Virus record (IMG/VR): IMGVR_UViG_3300025012_000058
Span: 1-64,000 of that record
Direction: 5' to 3' (one strand)
Source of the DNA: a virus
DNA: 64,000 bases
In this document: one piece after another, positions 39,906 to 49,640 of the stretch
Layout: each line of letters begins with the position of its first letter
Position numbering within the stretch: the first letter of the stretch is position 1
Made by a program: the position numbers and the translations under genes
The notes under the pieces: generated by a model
Database searches by the model: none
Seen by the model: only the letters and a program-made list of their open reading frames with translations
Told to the model about the DNA's origin: nothing

Positions 39906-41567
39906 ATGGCAACTTCAGTTATGTTCAATGGGAAGATTGAATCCTTACCTGGATCTTATGGAGAAATTAAGTCAGGTGTACAGAATCAGTCACCCCCAAC
40001 TTCATATGGTCGTCTATTGATTATAGATACTGGTCTCGGAGCTGGATTTGGTGGAGGTTCTGGTGTTGCTGGTACTTTGAAAGAAAAGAAAGATTCTATT
40101 TATTCTTTTGACAATATTATTGATTTTCAGAATTTTGTTAAGGGAAGTAAGTGGTGGCATTTAGCTGAACCATTGTTTAGACCTAATGGGTTTAATGGAG
40201 TTGGTGTAAGTCAAATTGACATTATTCGGGCTTGTGCAACAGTTCCAGCTGAAGTTGTCTTGACTTTTGGTCCTGATTCAAGTTCAGTGTCTGGTGGTAT
40301 TCCAGCAGACGGAGGGACAATGACTATTCAGTGTGCTGATGAAGGGGTGATTGGGAATGGTTTGTTAACTGGATTAGTTTTGTATAAGGGATTTGCAGTG
40401 AAGATGGTTCGTGGAGAAGCAGATAATACTAAGTATGCTCTTGAATTCTGGGTTGGCTCCTGGAAAGGCTTACATTCTGATGGTTATGCTTATGACTTTA
40501 TTGAACAGGCAGACTCAGAAGTCAAATTATATATAACTTCTGATGAGTTTGATAATTTTGATGATCTAGTTGCCTGGATGAAAAGGGATGTTACTTTTGG
40601 TGCCAAATTTAAATTGAAGAGTTATACAAAGAATGGTACTGGTGGGATTGATGACTCAGACTTGAATACTTATTCAGACTATACATTGTTTACTGGAGGT
40701 GCTGAAACTTATAATACTACTCATCTAGAATCGGTTCTAGATGCCATTCTTGAGTTACCATATAATGCAACTCTTTGCAATGACTTTGGTCTGAATGCTA
40801 TGAGTGCCAATAATGGTAAGATTCTCTCACACATTTTAACCGAAGCTAAGTACAGAAAGTATATGTATGTTGGAGGTGGGAAAGATCGTAATGAATTCAA
40901 TACTCCAACAGGCTCAGTAGGCATAGCAGAATACTATAATACAGGGAGATGTATTGTTGTTCATGGTGCATCAAAGAAAACTTCAGTAAACTTAGCTACT
41001 GGTTTCAGAGAAGAGACAGATTCTCAGTATCAAGCAGCAGCTGCTGTTGGTCGTATTCTTGGCTTCTCTCCTCAAATTCCAGCAACATTCAAGCCGATTG
41101 CTGTTGATGGTGAAGTTCATGACTTAACTGAAAAAGAAAAGAAGTTAGCTTTAAAGAAAGGAATTCTTGTAGTTACTCTTGATGATGATGGTCAGTATTG
41201 TATACTTCAAGATGTTAATACCCTCCAAAAAAATTCAAACTTTATTAATGAAGATGGACAATCTCACTCAATTCAAGTTGAAAGAATTTCATCTATTGTT
41301 GATACAACCTTGATTGTTAATTCTAAGAAAGATCTTTTGAAGAGAGATGATGGAGTTAATAGGTTTACACTCTCTGACAAACTACTTCGTGACTGGACTA
41401 TTAACCAGTTAAAGGCAATGTCTATTACAGAGACGGAAGATAATTATCTGTTATCTTTTCAGAATGTAACTGTAGTTACAGTTTCAGATACTAAGAGAGT
41501 TAATTATGGTTTTACTCCAAATTCAGAGATCACCAAGTTGTTTTTTACAGGCACAATTTTAAGTTAA
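39906..41567 (+). CDS. tail sheath protein
   Basis: 553 residues. The N-terminal P-G-S-Y-G-E-I-K-S-G-V, the Y-S-F-D-N-I-I-D-F-Q-N-F-V-K-G segment, the internal F-T-G-G-A-E-T-Y, and the C-terminal L-R-D-W-T-I-N-Q-L-K and S-D-T-K-R-V-N-Y-G-F-T-P follow contractile-sheath proteins. Its presence makes this a myovirus. It is followed by the tube gene in the classic order. Confidence 0.85.
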   Translation: MATSVMFNGKIESLPGSYGEIKSGVQNQSPPTSYGRLLIIDTGLGAGFGGGSGVAGTLKEKKDSIYSFDNIIDFQNFVKGSKWWHLAEPLFRPNGFNGVGVSQIDIIRACATVPAEVVLTFGPDSSSVSGGIPADGGTMTIQCADEGVIGNGLLTGLVLYKGFAVKMVRGEADNTKYALEFWVGSWKGLHSDGYAYDFIEQADSEVKLYITSDEFDNFDDLVAWMKRDVTFGAKFKLKSYTKNGTGGIDDSDLNTYSDYTLFTGGAETYNTTHLESVLDAILELPYNATLCNDFGLNAMSANNGKILSHILTEAKYRKYMYVGGGKDRNEFNTPTGSVGIAEYYNTGRCIVVHGASKKTSVNLATGFREETDSQYQAAAAVGRILGFSPQIPATFKPIAVDGEVHDLTEKEKKLALKKGILVVTLDDDGQYCILQDVNTLQKNSNFINEDGQSHSIQVERISSIVDTTLIVNSKKDLLKRDDGVNRFTLSDKLLRDWTINQLKAMSITETEDNYLLSFQNVTVVTVSDTKRVNYGFTPNSEITKLFFTGTILS

Positions 41568-41588
41568 ACTTTTAATAAGTAAGATTAT

Positions 41589-42080
41589 ATGGTAGCTCAA
41601 CAGAGAACAATGACATCACCTCTTGCCATCGTAAAGATGGGTAACAAGATCATAGGCAAGATGAAGAACATTCGTGTTACTGAAACATTTCGTAGAGGAG
41701 ATGTTAGAGGTCTTGGCAACTTGATTTCTACTGAGAAGCCTCTTCTTGGTATTGATTGTACTCTTTCTTGTTCTTATGTCTTAATTGACTTAAAACAAGC
41801 TGGTATTAAAGATGCTGTAAAGAGAGATGTTGGAACTGTCCAGAAGTTTGTCAATACTGTTCTCTTAAATGAACAAGGTGTTGATATTTATATCTATAAA
41901 AAAGAAGCTACTTTGATTGACCAGACAACGGGAATTGTTCTTGATACAGGAGAGGGTGACTTTGCTGTAATTCGTCAAGCATTTGTAGAATCTCAAGGTT
42001 TTGATATCTCAGAAGGTGCAATCGCTGGTAGTGATTGTTCGTTCTCTTACTTAGAACCGATTCTCTATCCAGGACAATAA
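41589..42080 (+). CDS. tail tube protein
   Basis: 163 residues, the usual size. A beta-rich pattern with I-G-K-M-K-N-I-R-V-T-E-T, G-L-G-N-L-I-S-T-E-K-P and a C-terminal A-G-S-D-C-S-F-S-Y-L-E-P. Directly follows the sheath gene, with which it co-assembles. Confidence 0.78.
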   Translation: MVAQQRTMTSPLAIVKMGNKIIGKMKNIRVTETFRRGDVRGLGNLISTEKPLLGIDCTLSCSYVLIDLKQAGIKDAVKRDVGTVQKFVNTVLLNEQGVDIYIYKKEATLIDQTTGIVLDTGEGDFAVIRQAFVESQGFDISEGAIAGSDCSFSYLEPILYPGQ

Positions 42081-42109
42081 GATTGTTAAACCTTAATTGA
42101 TTGTATATT

Positions 42110-42472
42110 ATGAATGAAAAACCGTTATCTCGTGAATTAACATTGACTGTAAAGAATCAGTCCTACCCTATTCACTTTCCAAAAGTCAGTCAGCTTTTTG
42201 ATGTTGAGTCTGAAAAGGCTTTACTTTCAAGAGGGCAGTATGGTGCTATATTAGAGGCAGGGACAATGGACTCAAGCTTGGTTATTGCTTTAATTAATAC
42301 TGTTGCAACTTTTAAAGTTCTTTGTCCGAAGTTAATAGAAGATATGAGAATCTCTATTATGGACTTAGATCTTCAAGATGCAATGGAGATTGTACAAATC
42401 TATTCCAAACAATACTTCCCATGGTATAAAGAGTGGAGAGAGAAGATGGCAAGTTTAGCTGGTTTAGAGTAG
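42110..42472 (+). CDS. tail assembly chaperone-like protein
   Basis: 120 residues from ATG 42110 (a TTG start 9 bases earlier is less likely). Helical, with S-L-V-I-A-L-I-N-T-V-A-T-F and F-P-W-Y-K-E-W-R-E-K-M near the end. A small protein between tube and tape measure is the normal place for a chaperone. The next ORF lies in the -1 frame. Confidence 0.6.
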   Translation: MNEKPLSRELTLTVKNQSYPIHFPKVSQLFDVESEKALLSRGQYGAILEAGTMDSSLVIALINTVATFKVLCPKLIEDMRISIMDLDLQDAMEIVQIYSKQYFPWYKEWREKMASLAGLE

Positions 42473-42495
42473 AGTATGGTTGTAAGGCTTAAGAT

Positions 42496-42825
42496 GTGTA
42501 CAGAAATGATAGTTTAAAAGACTTTGTCTGTTCGTGGAACAATAAATTCCCTATTGACAGGTGGTGGAGGCAAAAACATCAAGTAGCTTTCAATTCATCA
42601 GTTCATAGGGATTCTTGTTTTATAGACATGTACTTTGAATTTCTAGAAGATAGACTTTGGGAGAAAGCTGTAAGACAACAGGAGAAAGATGAAGATCCTT
42701 ATATTCCAGGTAGAGGTAATTTTTTGAAGAAGAGAGAGTACACACAGAAAGAAATTGATGAGATATTTGACAGGATTGATGTTTCAAAGATGAATGAGAA
42801 CATAGAAGCTAGTAAGACTAAATGA
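42496..42825 (+). CDS. second chaperone-like ORF
   Basis: 109 residues from GTG 42496. No ATG is available in this frame near the start, and a stop at 42490-42492 blocks read-through from the preceding gene. A short overlapping ORF from ATG 42477 ends early. The product is Trp/Asp-rich early (W-N-N-K-F-P-I-D-R-W-W-R-Q) and coiled later. In many phages the second tail-chaperone ORF is made by frameshift; here the start is unusual and could reflect a sequence error. Confidence 0.55.
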   Translation: MYRNDSLKDFVCSWNNKFPIDRWWRQKHQVAFNSSVHRDSCFIDMYFEFLEDRLWEKAVRQQEKDEDPYIPGRGNFLKKREYTQKEIDEIFDRIDVSKMNENIEASKTK

Positions 42826-44624
42826 GTGATACAACAAAAAGAGTAGTATTTGAAGGTGTAGACATGGTGTCTGGTGCCTTGAAGTCTATGACTAAGAATG
42901 AAAGAGAGTTTTTCCAGACATCTCTCGATCTTGGTGCTAAGTTTTCTCAGACATCTAGTGGAGTTCTTAAGTTTGTTAATCAAGAAATTGAAGCCAGAAA
43001 GCAATTACTTGAGATTACCAAGAAGCAGAAGATTGCAACTACTGAAGCTTATTATGAGAGTGAAAAGAAAGGTCGGAAGGGTTCAGTATTAGATGAAATT
43101 GAAGCTACAAAAAGAGGCAAGATATCAGGAATTGAAGCTGGTACCAAGAAAGAGCAAGATCAGCTTGAAGCTCTCAAGAAAATAAATGAAACTCTAGTTA
43201 CTGGGTTTCAGAGAACTATAGCTGAAGATAGAGATACAGCCAAAAAATGGTTTGAAACTATTCAAAAGAAAGGTGGAGCAGGACTTTCTGCTGAAGATAA
43301 GCTTAAGTTTAAAGTTTATCAAGAGTATTTTGATAAAGAGAAGAAGCCAGAAGATGAAAAGAAGAAGAGTAATTTCTGGCCAACTCTTTGGGGCACGATG
43401 GGTGGCAACATGATTGCTAAAGCTCTTGATAGAGCTGGTGGGATGGCCGGAGCCCAGACAGGAGAGTTTGCTTTAGCTCAACTTATGAGTGCCCTCCCAA
43501 TTGGTGGAGGTTTGTTGAGTACTGTCTATGGTGCTCATTTTTCAGCAGCCATGGCAGGCCAGATAGGCAGAAAGAGATATCAGTCAATTGCAGGTCGTGG
43601 ACAAGATGTAAGCGGAGTTCCTTATGGAATGGCAAGTAGTGAAACCGGTCAGCTTGGAGCTGAACTAGCTTTACAAAGAGGCTCATCAACGAATCTTGGA
43701 GGGAGATTGTTAGACCAGATGGCTTTGGAGAAAGCTTTTGGTCTGGATAGAGGTACGTTGTTTAAGTTGTCAAAAGGAGAGAGATTTGGTGGCGGTACCG
43801 CCATGTCTGGTGTTACTGGGTTAATAAAAGATTTTGGTAAAGAAGTTTTCAAAGGTGGTGATATGGCAAGAATGCCTGAATTACTTGAACTTCAAATACA
43901 GATACAAGAACAACAACTTGATGCACTTGGACGTATTGATTCAAAGTCAGCAAGAGGCATTCTTGGGTCAATGGTGGAGCTTGGACAGAAGTATTCTATG
44001 AACCCTAAGTATATGCAAGGGTTACAAGGAGCTCTTGAATCTCCTGGAAATGAGTGGCAAAGAGCAAGGCAGTTATCAGTGTTATCAAGACTAAGACCTG
44101 GGTCAAGTCTGTGGGAGCTGAATACTATGATGCAAGGTGGGCTTTCAACTCCAGGTTATATGACTGGTGTGATGAAGTCTATTACTCAGACGGCTGGTTC
44201 AGGAGAAGGCAGAAAGTGGTTATTATCAAATATGTTAAGTGGTAGAGGTTGGAAGAATACTGATATTGATAATCTGATTTCAAAGATGGATAAGGATCCA
44301 AACTTGTTTAACAAAGTGGGTTTTGGAGATGTTGAAAAAGATATTCTTAATGTAAGAGGTAAAGGGAGAGATTTAACTTCACCTTATGCTGTAAAGGCAG
44401 CAGCTATTCAAGGAGCTTATGAAGCCGGGCCATGGACAGGTTTTGGGGAAGTTATGTCACAGGCTGGAGATGCTTTTTCTACTGCTGTTGCTGATTTTAC
44501 TGTTGCTATTGCTCAATTAGTTTCTGGTAAAGGTGGTAATAAGTATGATGAAGAGATTGCTGAAAAGAAGAGAAAGATTGCTGAAATTAAAGCTAAGATT
44601 GCAGCAGCAAAGATAAACGAATAA
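42822..44624 (+). CDS. tape measure protein
   Basis: 600 residues, helical and Gly/Ala-rich in the centre (G-G-M-A-G-A-Q-T-G, P-I-G-G-G-L-L-S-T-V-Y-G-A-H-F-S-A-A-M-A-G), with charged coils at the start and a Lys-rich end. Size, composition and position between the chaperone ORFs and the hub fit the protein that sets tail length. At ~1.5 Å per residue this predicts a tail near 90 nm. Overlaps both neighbours by 1-4 bases. Confidence 0.75.
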   Translation: MSDTTKRVVFEGVDMVSGALKSMTKNEREFFQTSLDLGAKFSQTSSGVLKFVNQEIEARKQLLEITKKQKIATTEAYYESEKKGRKGSVLDEIEATKRGKISGIEAGTKKEQDQLEALKKINETLVTGFQRTIAEDRDTAKKWFETIQKKGGAGLSAEDKLKFKVYQEYFDKEKKPEDEKKKSNFWPTLWGTMGGNMIAKALDRAGGMAGAQTGEFALAQLMSALPIGGGLLSTVYGAHFSAAMAGQIGRKRYQSIAGRGQDVSGVPYGMASSETGQLGAELALQRGSSTNLGGRLLDQMALEKAFGLDRGTLFKLSKGERFGGGTAMSGVTGLIKDFGKEVFKGGDMARMPELLELQIQIQEQQLDALGRIDSKSARGILGSMVELGQKYSMNPKYMQGLQGALESPGNEWQRARQLSVLSRLRPGSSLWELNTMMQGGLSTPGYMTGVMKSITQTAGSGEGRKWLLSNMLSGRGWKNTDIDNLISKMDKDPNLFNKVGFGDVEKDILNVRGKGRDLTSPYAVKAAAIQGAYEAGPWTGFGEVMSQAGDAFSTAVADFTVAIAQLVSGKGGNKYDEEIAEKKRKIAEIKAKIAAAKINE

Positions 44625-47600
44625 TGAAGACTTTAACATATACTCATCGTGATTCATCTATTCCAGATATAAGAAATTTTTTATATCCAGATAGTTTTGT
44701 TGGTGTAGTTAAGGGTTGGAGTTATTATGGTTTTCTTACATTTAAAGGAGAGACTGAAATTTCTAATCTCCAGAGAGTCTGGACTGCTTATGCCTCTTTT
44801 GAGAAGGGAGATAATAAAGAGTTATATGATGATCTAGTTAGTCATATTACAGATGAAAGTTATTTGAATTCAAAAGGTGGAGATTTGCCATTAAGAGTGG
44901 GTACAACTCTTTTACTTGACTTACAGTATCTTGACAGAGAAGTGATGATTACAGAATCTAATCAAGAAGTAAGACAAGAAACATTTCAAGAATTCTGGAT
45001 TGATGGACTAAGAAAGTTACAGTTTGATAAGAGATATCAAAAAGTAAGTGAACTATCTCTTACGAAACTTGGGCTTACTCAAAACATATTTCCAAAAGTT
45101 ACAGTATGGGTATGGTGTAAGAAGCTTTCAACTTCTAAGCTTAATCCTGTTACTGGTATTAATGAAGTAACTAACTTAGACGGTCAGATTTTTAATCTTA
45201 CACCATTTGTTCAAGAGATGTCGACTACAGTTGGTGGAGATGGAGGGAGTTTTAATCTTAGTCTTTCACCTATTGTTGGTAAATGGGAGAATGGGTTATG
45301 GCAAGTTGATCAAGACTTTCTAAAGACAGTAAATTCAGATCAGTTACAGTTTGTAGCAACATCTTCATTACACAAAAGGAGTGAAAAGTTTGAACGACAG
45401 AATTACTTTTTTGAAAAAGCTATCTCCGCCAATGATGTTATTTTTATTCGTTTTGAGACTCTTGAAATGGAGATTCAAGATAGAGTGAAGAATGTGAAAG
45501 ACTTTTATATAGATAAGTCATCTCTTCCAAATAAGGTGTATGACATGATTGGATTGATTGATACAGTAAAGTCCACAGTAACTCCATCAAGTCATGATGT
45601 AAAGATAGATGTTACTGGGAGAGACATGATGAAGTTGTTAGTAGAAGATGGGATTTATTATTATTTATCTGATATGTTAGCTGGATTTTTTGGGAATCAG
45701 CAAGATCCAGAAAGTATAGAAAGATTTGATGGTAAGGTTGTGATGTTAACTCAAGACTTAGTTAAGTCTATTGGGTATTCTTTAAAGTTTGTGATTAATG
45801 GGATGTCTACTATTGGTGTCTGTCCAGATAATTTGTTTGATGCTTATTCCAGATCTTATGAAGGCAATGTGAATGATGTAACTTCAATTCAAATTACACA
45901 ACCAGGAGCACCAATACTAGGGCTGACTCCTAAAGACAGAAGAAGCAAGAAGTTTGTACTTCATTCAAATCGTCAGGAAGTTACTGCTTTACAACAAAAG
46001 ACTAATAATGAAGTTAGTGAATTAAAGACAACAGCCTTATCAAAGATCTCAGAAGTCAAGGGAGTGAATGATAAGACAGGTGACCCTGAAGAAGCTTTGA
46101 ATAAGATTGTACCTTTTTTAGAAGCTCTTGATAAAGCAGGAGTTTTAAATAAGACAAACGGGATAGTTAGTGGATGGGAAGATTCTGATTTAGCTGGAAA
46201 AGATGAGGTACCAGATGAAATTTATGATGATTTGTTTAAGAAGAATGTTCTTGTTTCTTATACTTCTCCAAAACCTTTAAAGAGTGTAACAAGAGATAAT
46301 AATGGTGTTGTTCATACATCAACTTATTATCCACAAGGTCAAACTACTCAGCTTGATAGATTAAAAGAAGAGTTAAGTATAAGACAGTCTATTCTTAACA
46401 GTAGGCAGACTAAGTTGGCTCAAATGCAGAAGAGAACAACTACCACAAACCCTTTCAAGAGACAGAGAGATGGGCTACAGAATATAGTAGATAAGGAGGT
46501 CCAGGTAGCCTTGATTGAGATTGAGATCTTTAATAAAGAGAATCCAGGAGCTGCTGTAGATACTGACTATAGTCAAGTTGTACAGAGTGTTGACCACTAT
46601 AGTGATCTTCAGGAAGCTATTGATAATTATGACCAATATGATCAAGATCATGCCAGAATAACTGGTGGTTATACTGAAGATGAAGTGACACAAGCTAAGG
46701 CTGATGTCCAGTCATCTAAGGCTGATATAGCTGAAACAAATCAAAAGATAAAGGCTCTTTCAAAAACTACTTATACAAAGAAGGTGTTTTCACAACTAAT
46801 TCCAAAAGAACAATCTGTCGTCCAGTCTGCCTATAACTATTTGTTAAAGAAGGGCATTACTTATCCAGAAGTAATAAAAGATGTAGAAGAGAAAGTAATG
46901 AGAGGTGTTTGGCAGATAATTAAGTTAGTGGTTGATAGTAATGTTGAGAATAAGAGACTGGTTGATAACACTCTTGGGAATGAGATGGGAAGTTTAGTGA
47001 ATGCTATTCATAAGATTTGTCAAGACCCATTTGTTGAGTTTTTTGGAGATACTTATTATGATCAATATCATTTTGTAGTCAGAAAACCTCCTACAGACTA
47101 TGTAGGCTATAGACAGTTGAAAGATGTAGCTGTCACTATAGAACCTCATGATGTTGTTAGTGAAGAGTTGGAGATGGGAGCAGAAGAGATTTATTCTTGG
47201 TATCGACTAACTCCACAAGCCTTGATTGATGGAATGTCTGATGAAATGGTAAGAATGTATATTAAAGCTATTAGATTTTCTGAGTATGCCTATATTTGGG
47301 GAGAGAAGTCCCTGGATCAAGTTACAAATTATCAAGACTATCAACCAGCACTTGGAGCTAATCAATCACTACCAGCAGCCTATATTGTTCGTTCTGCTGT
47401 TGAAGCTTTGAAGTATTTGATTGAAAGTCATGCCTATATGCCTTTTGTAAGAAAGGGATCTATTCAGATTATCGGTAATAGAACAATAAAGAGAGGGACA
47501 GTGATTCGTTACAAAGGGACAGGTGAAGTGTTTTATGTAGAGTCTGTAACAAATAGTTATACAGTATCAGGTTCAGGTATTAACCGAATTACAACTCTCG

Positions 47601-47869
47601 AAGTTTCAAGAGGGATGGTGGAACAGTACTTTGAAAAGTACTTCAACATTATCAATCTTGAGTTTGATAGAAGAGTGTCTTTTACTGAAGGGTTTGGTTA
47701 TCAAGATTGGGTTACAAGAGTGTTTCATAACTGGGTTGTAAATTCTCCAGAAAATAATGGTAAGTTTTCAAATTTTAATTTTTTCTTAGCTGGCCTACAA
47801 TTCACGGATGAGAAATTTTTAGTAAAAGATGATGTTAAGTCTAAAATTGATGAAGAAAACATAGTATAA
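44624..47869 (+). CDS. large baseplate hub protein
   Basis: 1081 residues. Residues ~290-350 (V-Y-D-M-I-G-L-I-D-T-V-K-S ... I-D-V-T-G-R-D-M-M-K-L) and ~970-1010 (R-G-T-V-I-R-Y-K-G-T-G-E-V-F-Y-V-E-S-V) are hub-type (gp27/gpD-like) beta domains. Between them, ~440-740 is a charged insertion with coil stretches (E-E-L-S-I-R-Q-S-I-L-N-S-R-Q). It is longer than usual hubs. The next gene encodes the spike. Confidence 0.65.
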   Translation: MKTLTYTHRDSSIPDIRNFLYPDSFVGVVKGWSYYGFLTFKGETEISNLQRVWTAYASFEKGDNKELYDDLVSHITDESYLNSKGGDLPLRVGTTLLLDLQYLDREVMITESNQEVRQETFQEFWIDGLRKLQFDKRYQKVSELSLTKLGLTQNIFPKVTVWVWCKKLSTSKLNPVTGINEVTNLDGQIFNLTPFVQEMSTTVGGDGGSFNLSLSPIVGKWENGLWQVDQDFLKTVNSDQLQFVATSSLHKRSEKFERQNYFFEKAISANDVIFIRFETLEMEIQDRVKNVKDFYIDKSSLPNKVYDMIGLIDTVKSTVTPSSHDVKIDVTGRDMMKLLVEDGIYYYLSDMLAGFFGNQQDPESIERFDGKVVMLTQDLVKSIGYSLKFVINGMSTIGVCPDNLFDAYSRSYEGNVNDVTSIQITQPGAPILGLTPKDRRSKKFVLHSNRQEVTALQQKTNNEVSELKTTALSKISEVKGVNDKTGDPEEALNKIVPFLEALDKAGVLNKTNGIVSGWEDSDLAGKDEVPDEIYDDLFKKNVLVSYTSPKPLKSVTRDNNGVVHTSTYYPQGQTTQLDRLKEELSIRQSILNSRQTKLAQMQKRTTTTNPFKRQRDGLQNIVDKEVQVALIEIEIFNKENPGAAVDTDYSQVVQSVDHYSDLQEAIDNYDQYDQDHARITGGYTEDEVTQAKADVQSSKADIAETNQKIKALSKTTYTKKVFSQLIPKEQSVVQSAYNYLLKKGITYPEVIKDVEEKVMRGVWQIIKLVVDSNVENKRLVDNTLGNEMGSLVNAIHKICQDPFVEFFGDTYYDQYHFVVRKPPTDYVGYRQLKDVAVTIEPHDVVSEELEMGAEEIYSWYRLTPQALIDGMSDEMVRMYIKAIRFSEYAYIWGEKSLDQVTNYQDYQPALGANQSLPAAYIVRSAVEALKYLIESHAYMPFVRKGSIQIIGNRTIKRGTVIRYKGTGEVFYVESVTNSYTVSGSGINRITTLEVSRGMVEQYFEKYFNIINLEFDRRVSFTEGFGYQDWVTRVFHNWVVNSPENNGKFSNFNFFLAGLQFTDEKFLVKDDVKSKIDEENIV

Positions 47870-47870
47870 G

Positions 47871-48800
47871 ATGCAGGTAAGTAAATTAGGAGTTCCTGGA
47901 AATAGATTGACTGCTGGAGTAGGTTTTTTGTATATACCAAAAGATTTGGCAAGAGAGAAGTTTGTTACTGCATGTTATAAAAATGGGACTGTAAGTTTTG
48001 TTACAGAACATGGAGAACGTTTTGATAATGTTAAAGTTTCTAAGAATCTTTTTAAAGAATTAGAATTTCCAGATAGTACAGACGTTCTAGGTTCTGAAGT
48101 TTTTTGGGTCTTGACTCCAAAGTATAAGCAGCCAGTTATTGTAGGGATTTTGATGAGAAATGGAGAGTTCTTGAATCTGGCTGAAGGGCAATTCCTTTTA
48201 AGTAAGAAGACTTCTGCAGGTTATGTAGAGGTGTTTGGTAGTGTTAAAGATGGGAGTAATTTAGTTCTCAAGTTAGAGTCTGAAATCCCAAATGGGAAGA
48301 TTTTGATAGCTTCCACTTCTCGTGATAATTCAGGAGAAATTGAATTATATGCTGATGGAAAGACAAAGATTGATTCAAGTGGGCAAGTTGAAGTTCATTC
48401 TTCTCAAGAAGTCTTAATGGATGTAACTGATTATGAGAATACCCCGAATGACCAATTGAGCTTAAGTCTCTCAAAAGATAATGGGTTTACTTATACAGAT
48501 GCTTTCTCAAATAGGATTTCTTGTGATAAGGATGGGACAATAACTTTATTTCCAGCTGTGAAATTGATGATTCAAGAAGGGACTGAACCAATTCCTTTAG
48601 GGACTACTCTAAAAGAGAACTTGAACAAAGAAAAGTCAGTCTTAACAGATCTTTTAGATACTCTGAAGAATGTCACTCCAGTAAGTGTTGTATCAGGAAG
48701 TCCTGATGCAACTTGGTCAGCTTTAATACTTCAACTTCAAACGATAGTGAATAGAGGAGATTATTCAAATATTAATTCTGAAGTTTCATTTACAAAGTAG
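47871..48800 (+). CDS. baseplate spike protein, gpV/gp5-like
   Basis: 309 residues. The N-terminal OB-like barrel (V-S-F-V-T-E-H-G-E-R-F) and P-V-I-V-G-I-L-M-R-N-G-E precede short repetitive beta strands (G-K-I-L-I-A-S-T-S-R-D-N-S-G-E-I-E-L-Y-A), as in trimeric puncturing spikes. It starts one base after the hub stop. No lysozyme domain is visible. Confidence 0.65.
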   Translation: MQVSKLGVPGNRLTAGVGFLYIPKDLAREKFVTACYKNGTVSFVTEHGERFDNVKVSKNLFKELEFPDSTDVLGSEVFWVLTPKYKQPVIVGILMRNGEFLNLAEGQFLLSKKTSAGYVEVFGSVKDGSNLVLKLESEIPNGKILIASTSRDNSGEIELYADGKTKIDSSGQVEVHSSQEVLMDVTDYENTPNDQLSLSLSKDNGFTYTDAFSNRISCDKDGTITLFPAVKLMIQEGTEPIPLGTTLKENLNKEKSVLTDLLDTLKNVTPVSVVSGSPDATWSALILQLQTIVNRGDYSNINSEVSFTK

Positions 48801-48820
48801 AGAAATTTTTATTATTTTTA
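48798..48820 (+). promoter_or_regulatory. candidate promoter overlapping the spike stop
   Basis: TAGAGAAATTTTTAT followed by TATTTTTA (48813-48820), 4 bases before ATG 48825. It matches the 3' half of the class-2 motif. A message from here would be leaderless. Confidence 0.4.
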
Positions 48821-48824
48821 TGAA

Positions 48825-49640
48825 ATGTTAGCCAAAGATAGAGCAGAGCAGTTAATTGCCAGTATTGGCAGATCAGGGTTGAATACTCTCTTTCCTAATG
48901 ACTTTGAGTATTATTTTATGGCTTTAGAGTTAGTAAATAGTCAAGATGAAGTGATTGATTACTTTGCTTTCCCAATTATACCAGATATAAGACAAGAAGA
49001 ACCAAAGATTAAGTCAATGACACAAACAGATGGAGGTTTAGTTATTATTTCTTCTTCTACAGTATTTGTGCCAAAGCCCATTACGTTAACTGGAGACTTT
49101 GGGAGAAAGCTAAGAATTTTGTTTAGAGGTGGAGAAGCCTTAACATTTTCAGCTCTCAGATTTTCTGGAGTAAAGACTAAAGAAGATCTTGTTCAAAATT
49201 TTGTTACTTTAAGAAAAGCTGCTTTTGACCCATCAATCAAGACAGGGTATGGTTGTATCAAGATTTTACAGTCTATTTGTGACAAATCTGATGGACTAGA
49301 TGATCTTGGTAAGCCTTTTAAGTTGAATTTGTATAATATGGCTCTTGGAGAAGCTTATTGGGTTAAAGTTGATCGATTGACCTTGAATCAAGAGAAGACT
49401 AAGAACATGATTTGGGGGTTTAGTCTACAATTAAGTGCCATAGCTAGACTAGAACATGTTATTGGGAATATTCAGGGTTCTATGGCAAAAAGACTAGGCT
49501 TAAGCCTTTTACAGTCAGAGGTAAATGTATTGGCAGGAAGTCTATTAAGAAATCTCTCTCAGGATGATATTCAGAATAAGGGAATTGACAAGTTACAAGG
49601 GACATTAAAGAAGTTCAAATCAATTTATAGTAAAAAATGA
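48825..49640 (+). CDS. baseplate protein, 271 aa
   Basis: 271 residues. I-I-P-D-I-R-Q-E-E-P-K-I, then S-S-S-T-V-F-V-P-K-P-I-T-L-T-G-D-F-G-R-K-L-R, is a pattern found in tail proteins of the hub/wedge region (gp48/gp54- or LysM-adaptor-like). The exact homologue is not certain. Its stop overlaps the following start. Confidence 0.5.
   Translation: MLAKDRAEQLIASIGRSGLNTLFPNDFEYYFMALELVNSQDEVIDYFAFPIIPDIRQEEPKIKSMTQTDGGLVIISSSTVFVPKPITLTGDFGRKLRILFRGGEALTFSALRFSGVKTKEDLVQNFVTLRKAAFDPSIKTGYGCIKILQSICDKSDGLDDLGKPFKLNLYNMALGEAYWVKVDRLTLNQEKTKNMIWGFSLQLSAIARLEHVIGNIQGSMAKRLGLSLLQSEVNVLAGSLLRNLSQDDIQNKGIDKLQGTLKKFKSIYSKK

Noticed and set aside
42472-42496. Programmed -1 frameshift joining the chaperone ORFs
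   Set aside because: A stop in the -1 frame at 42490-42492 lies between them, and no slippery heptamer is visible there.
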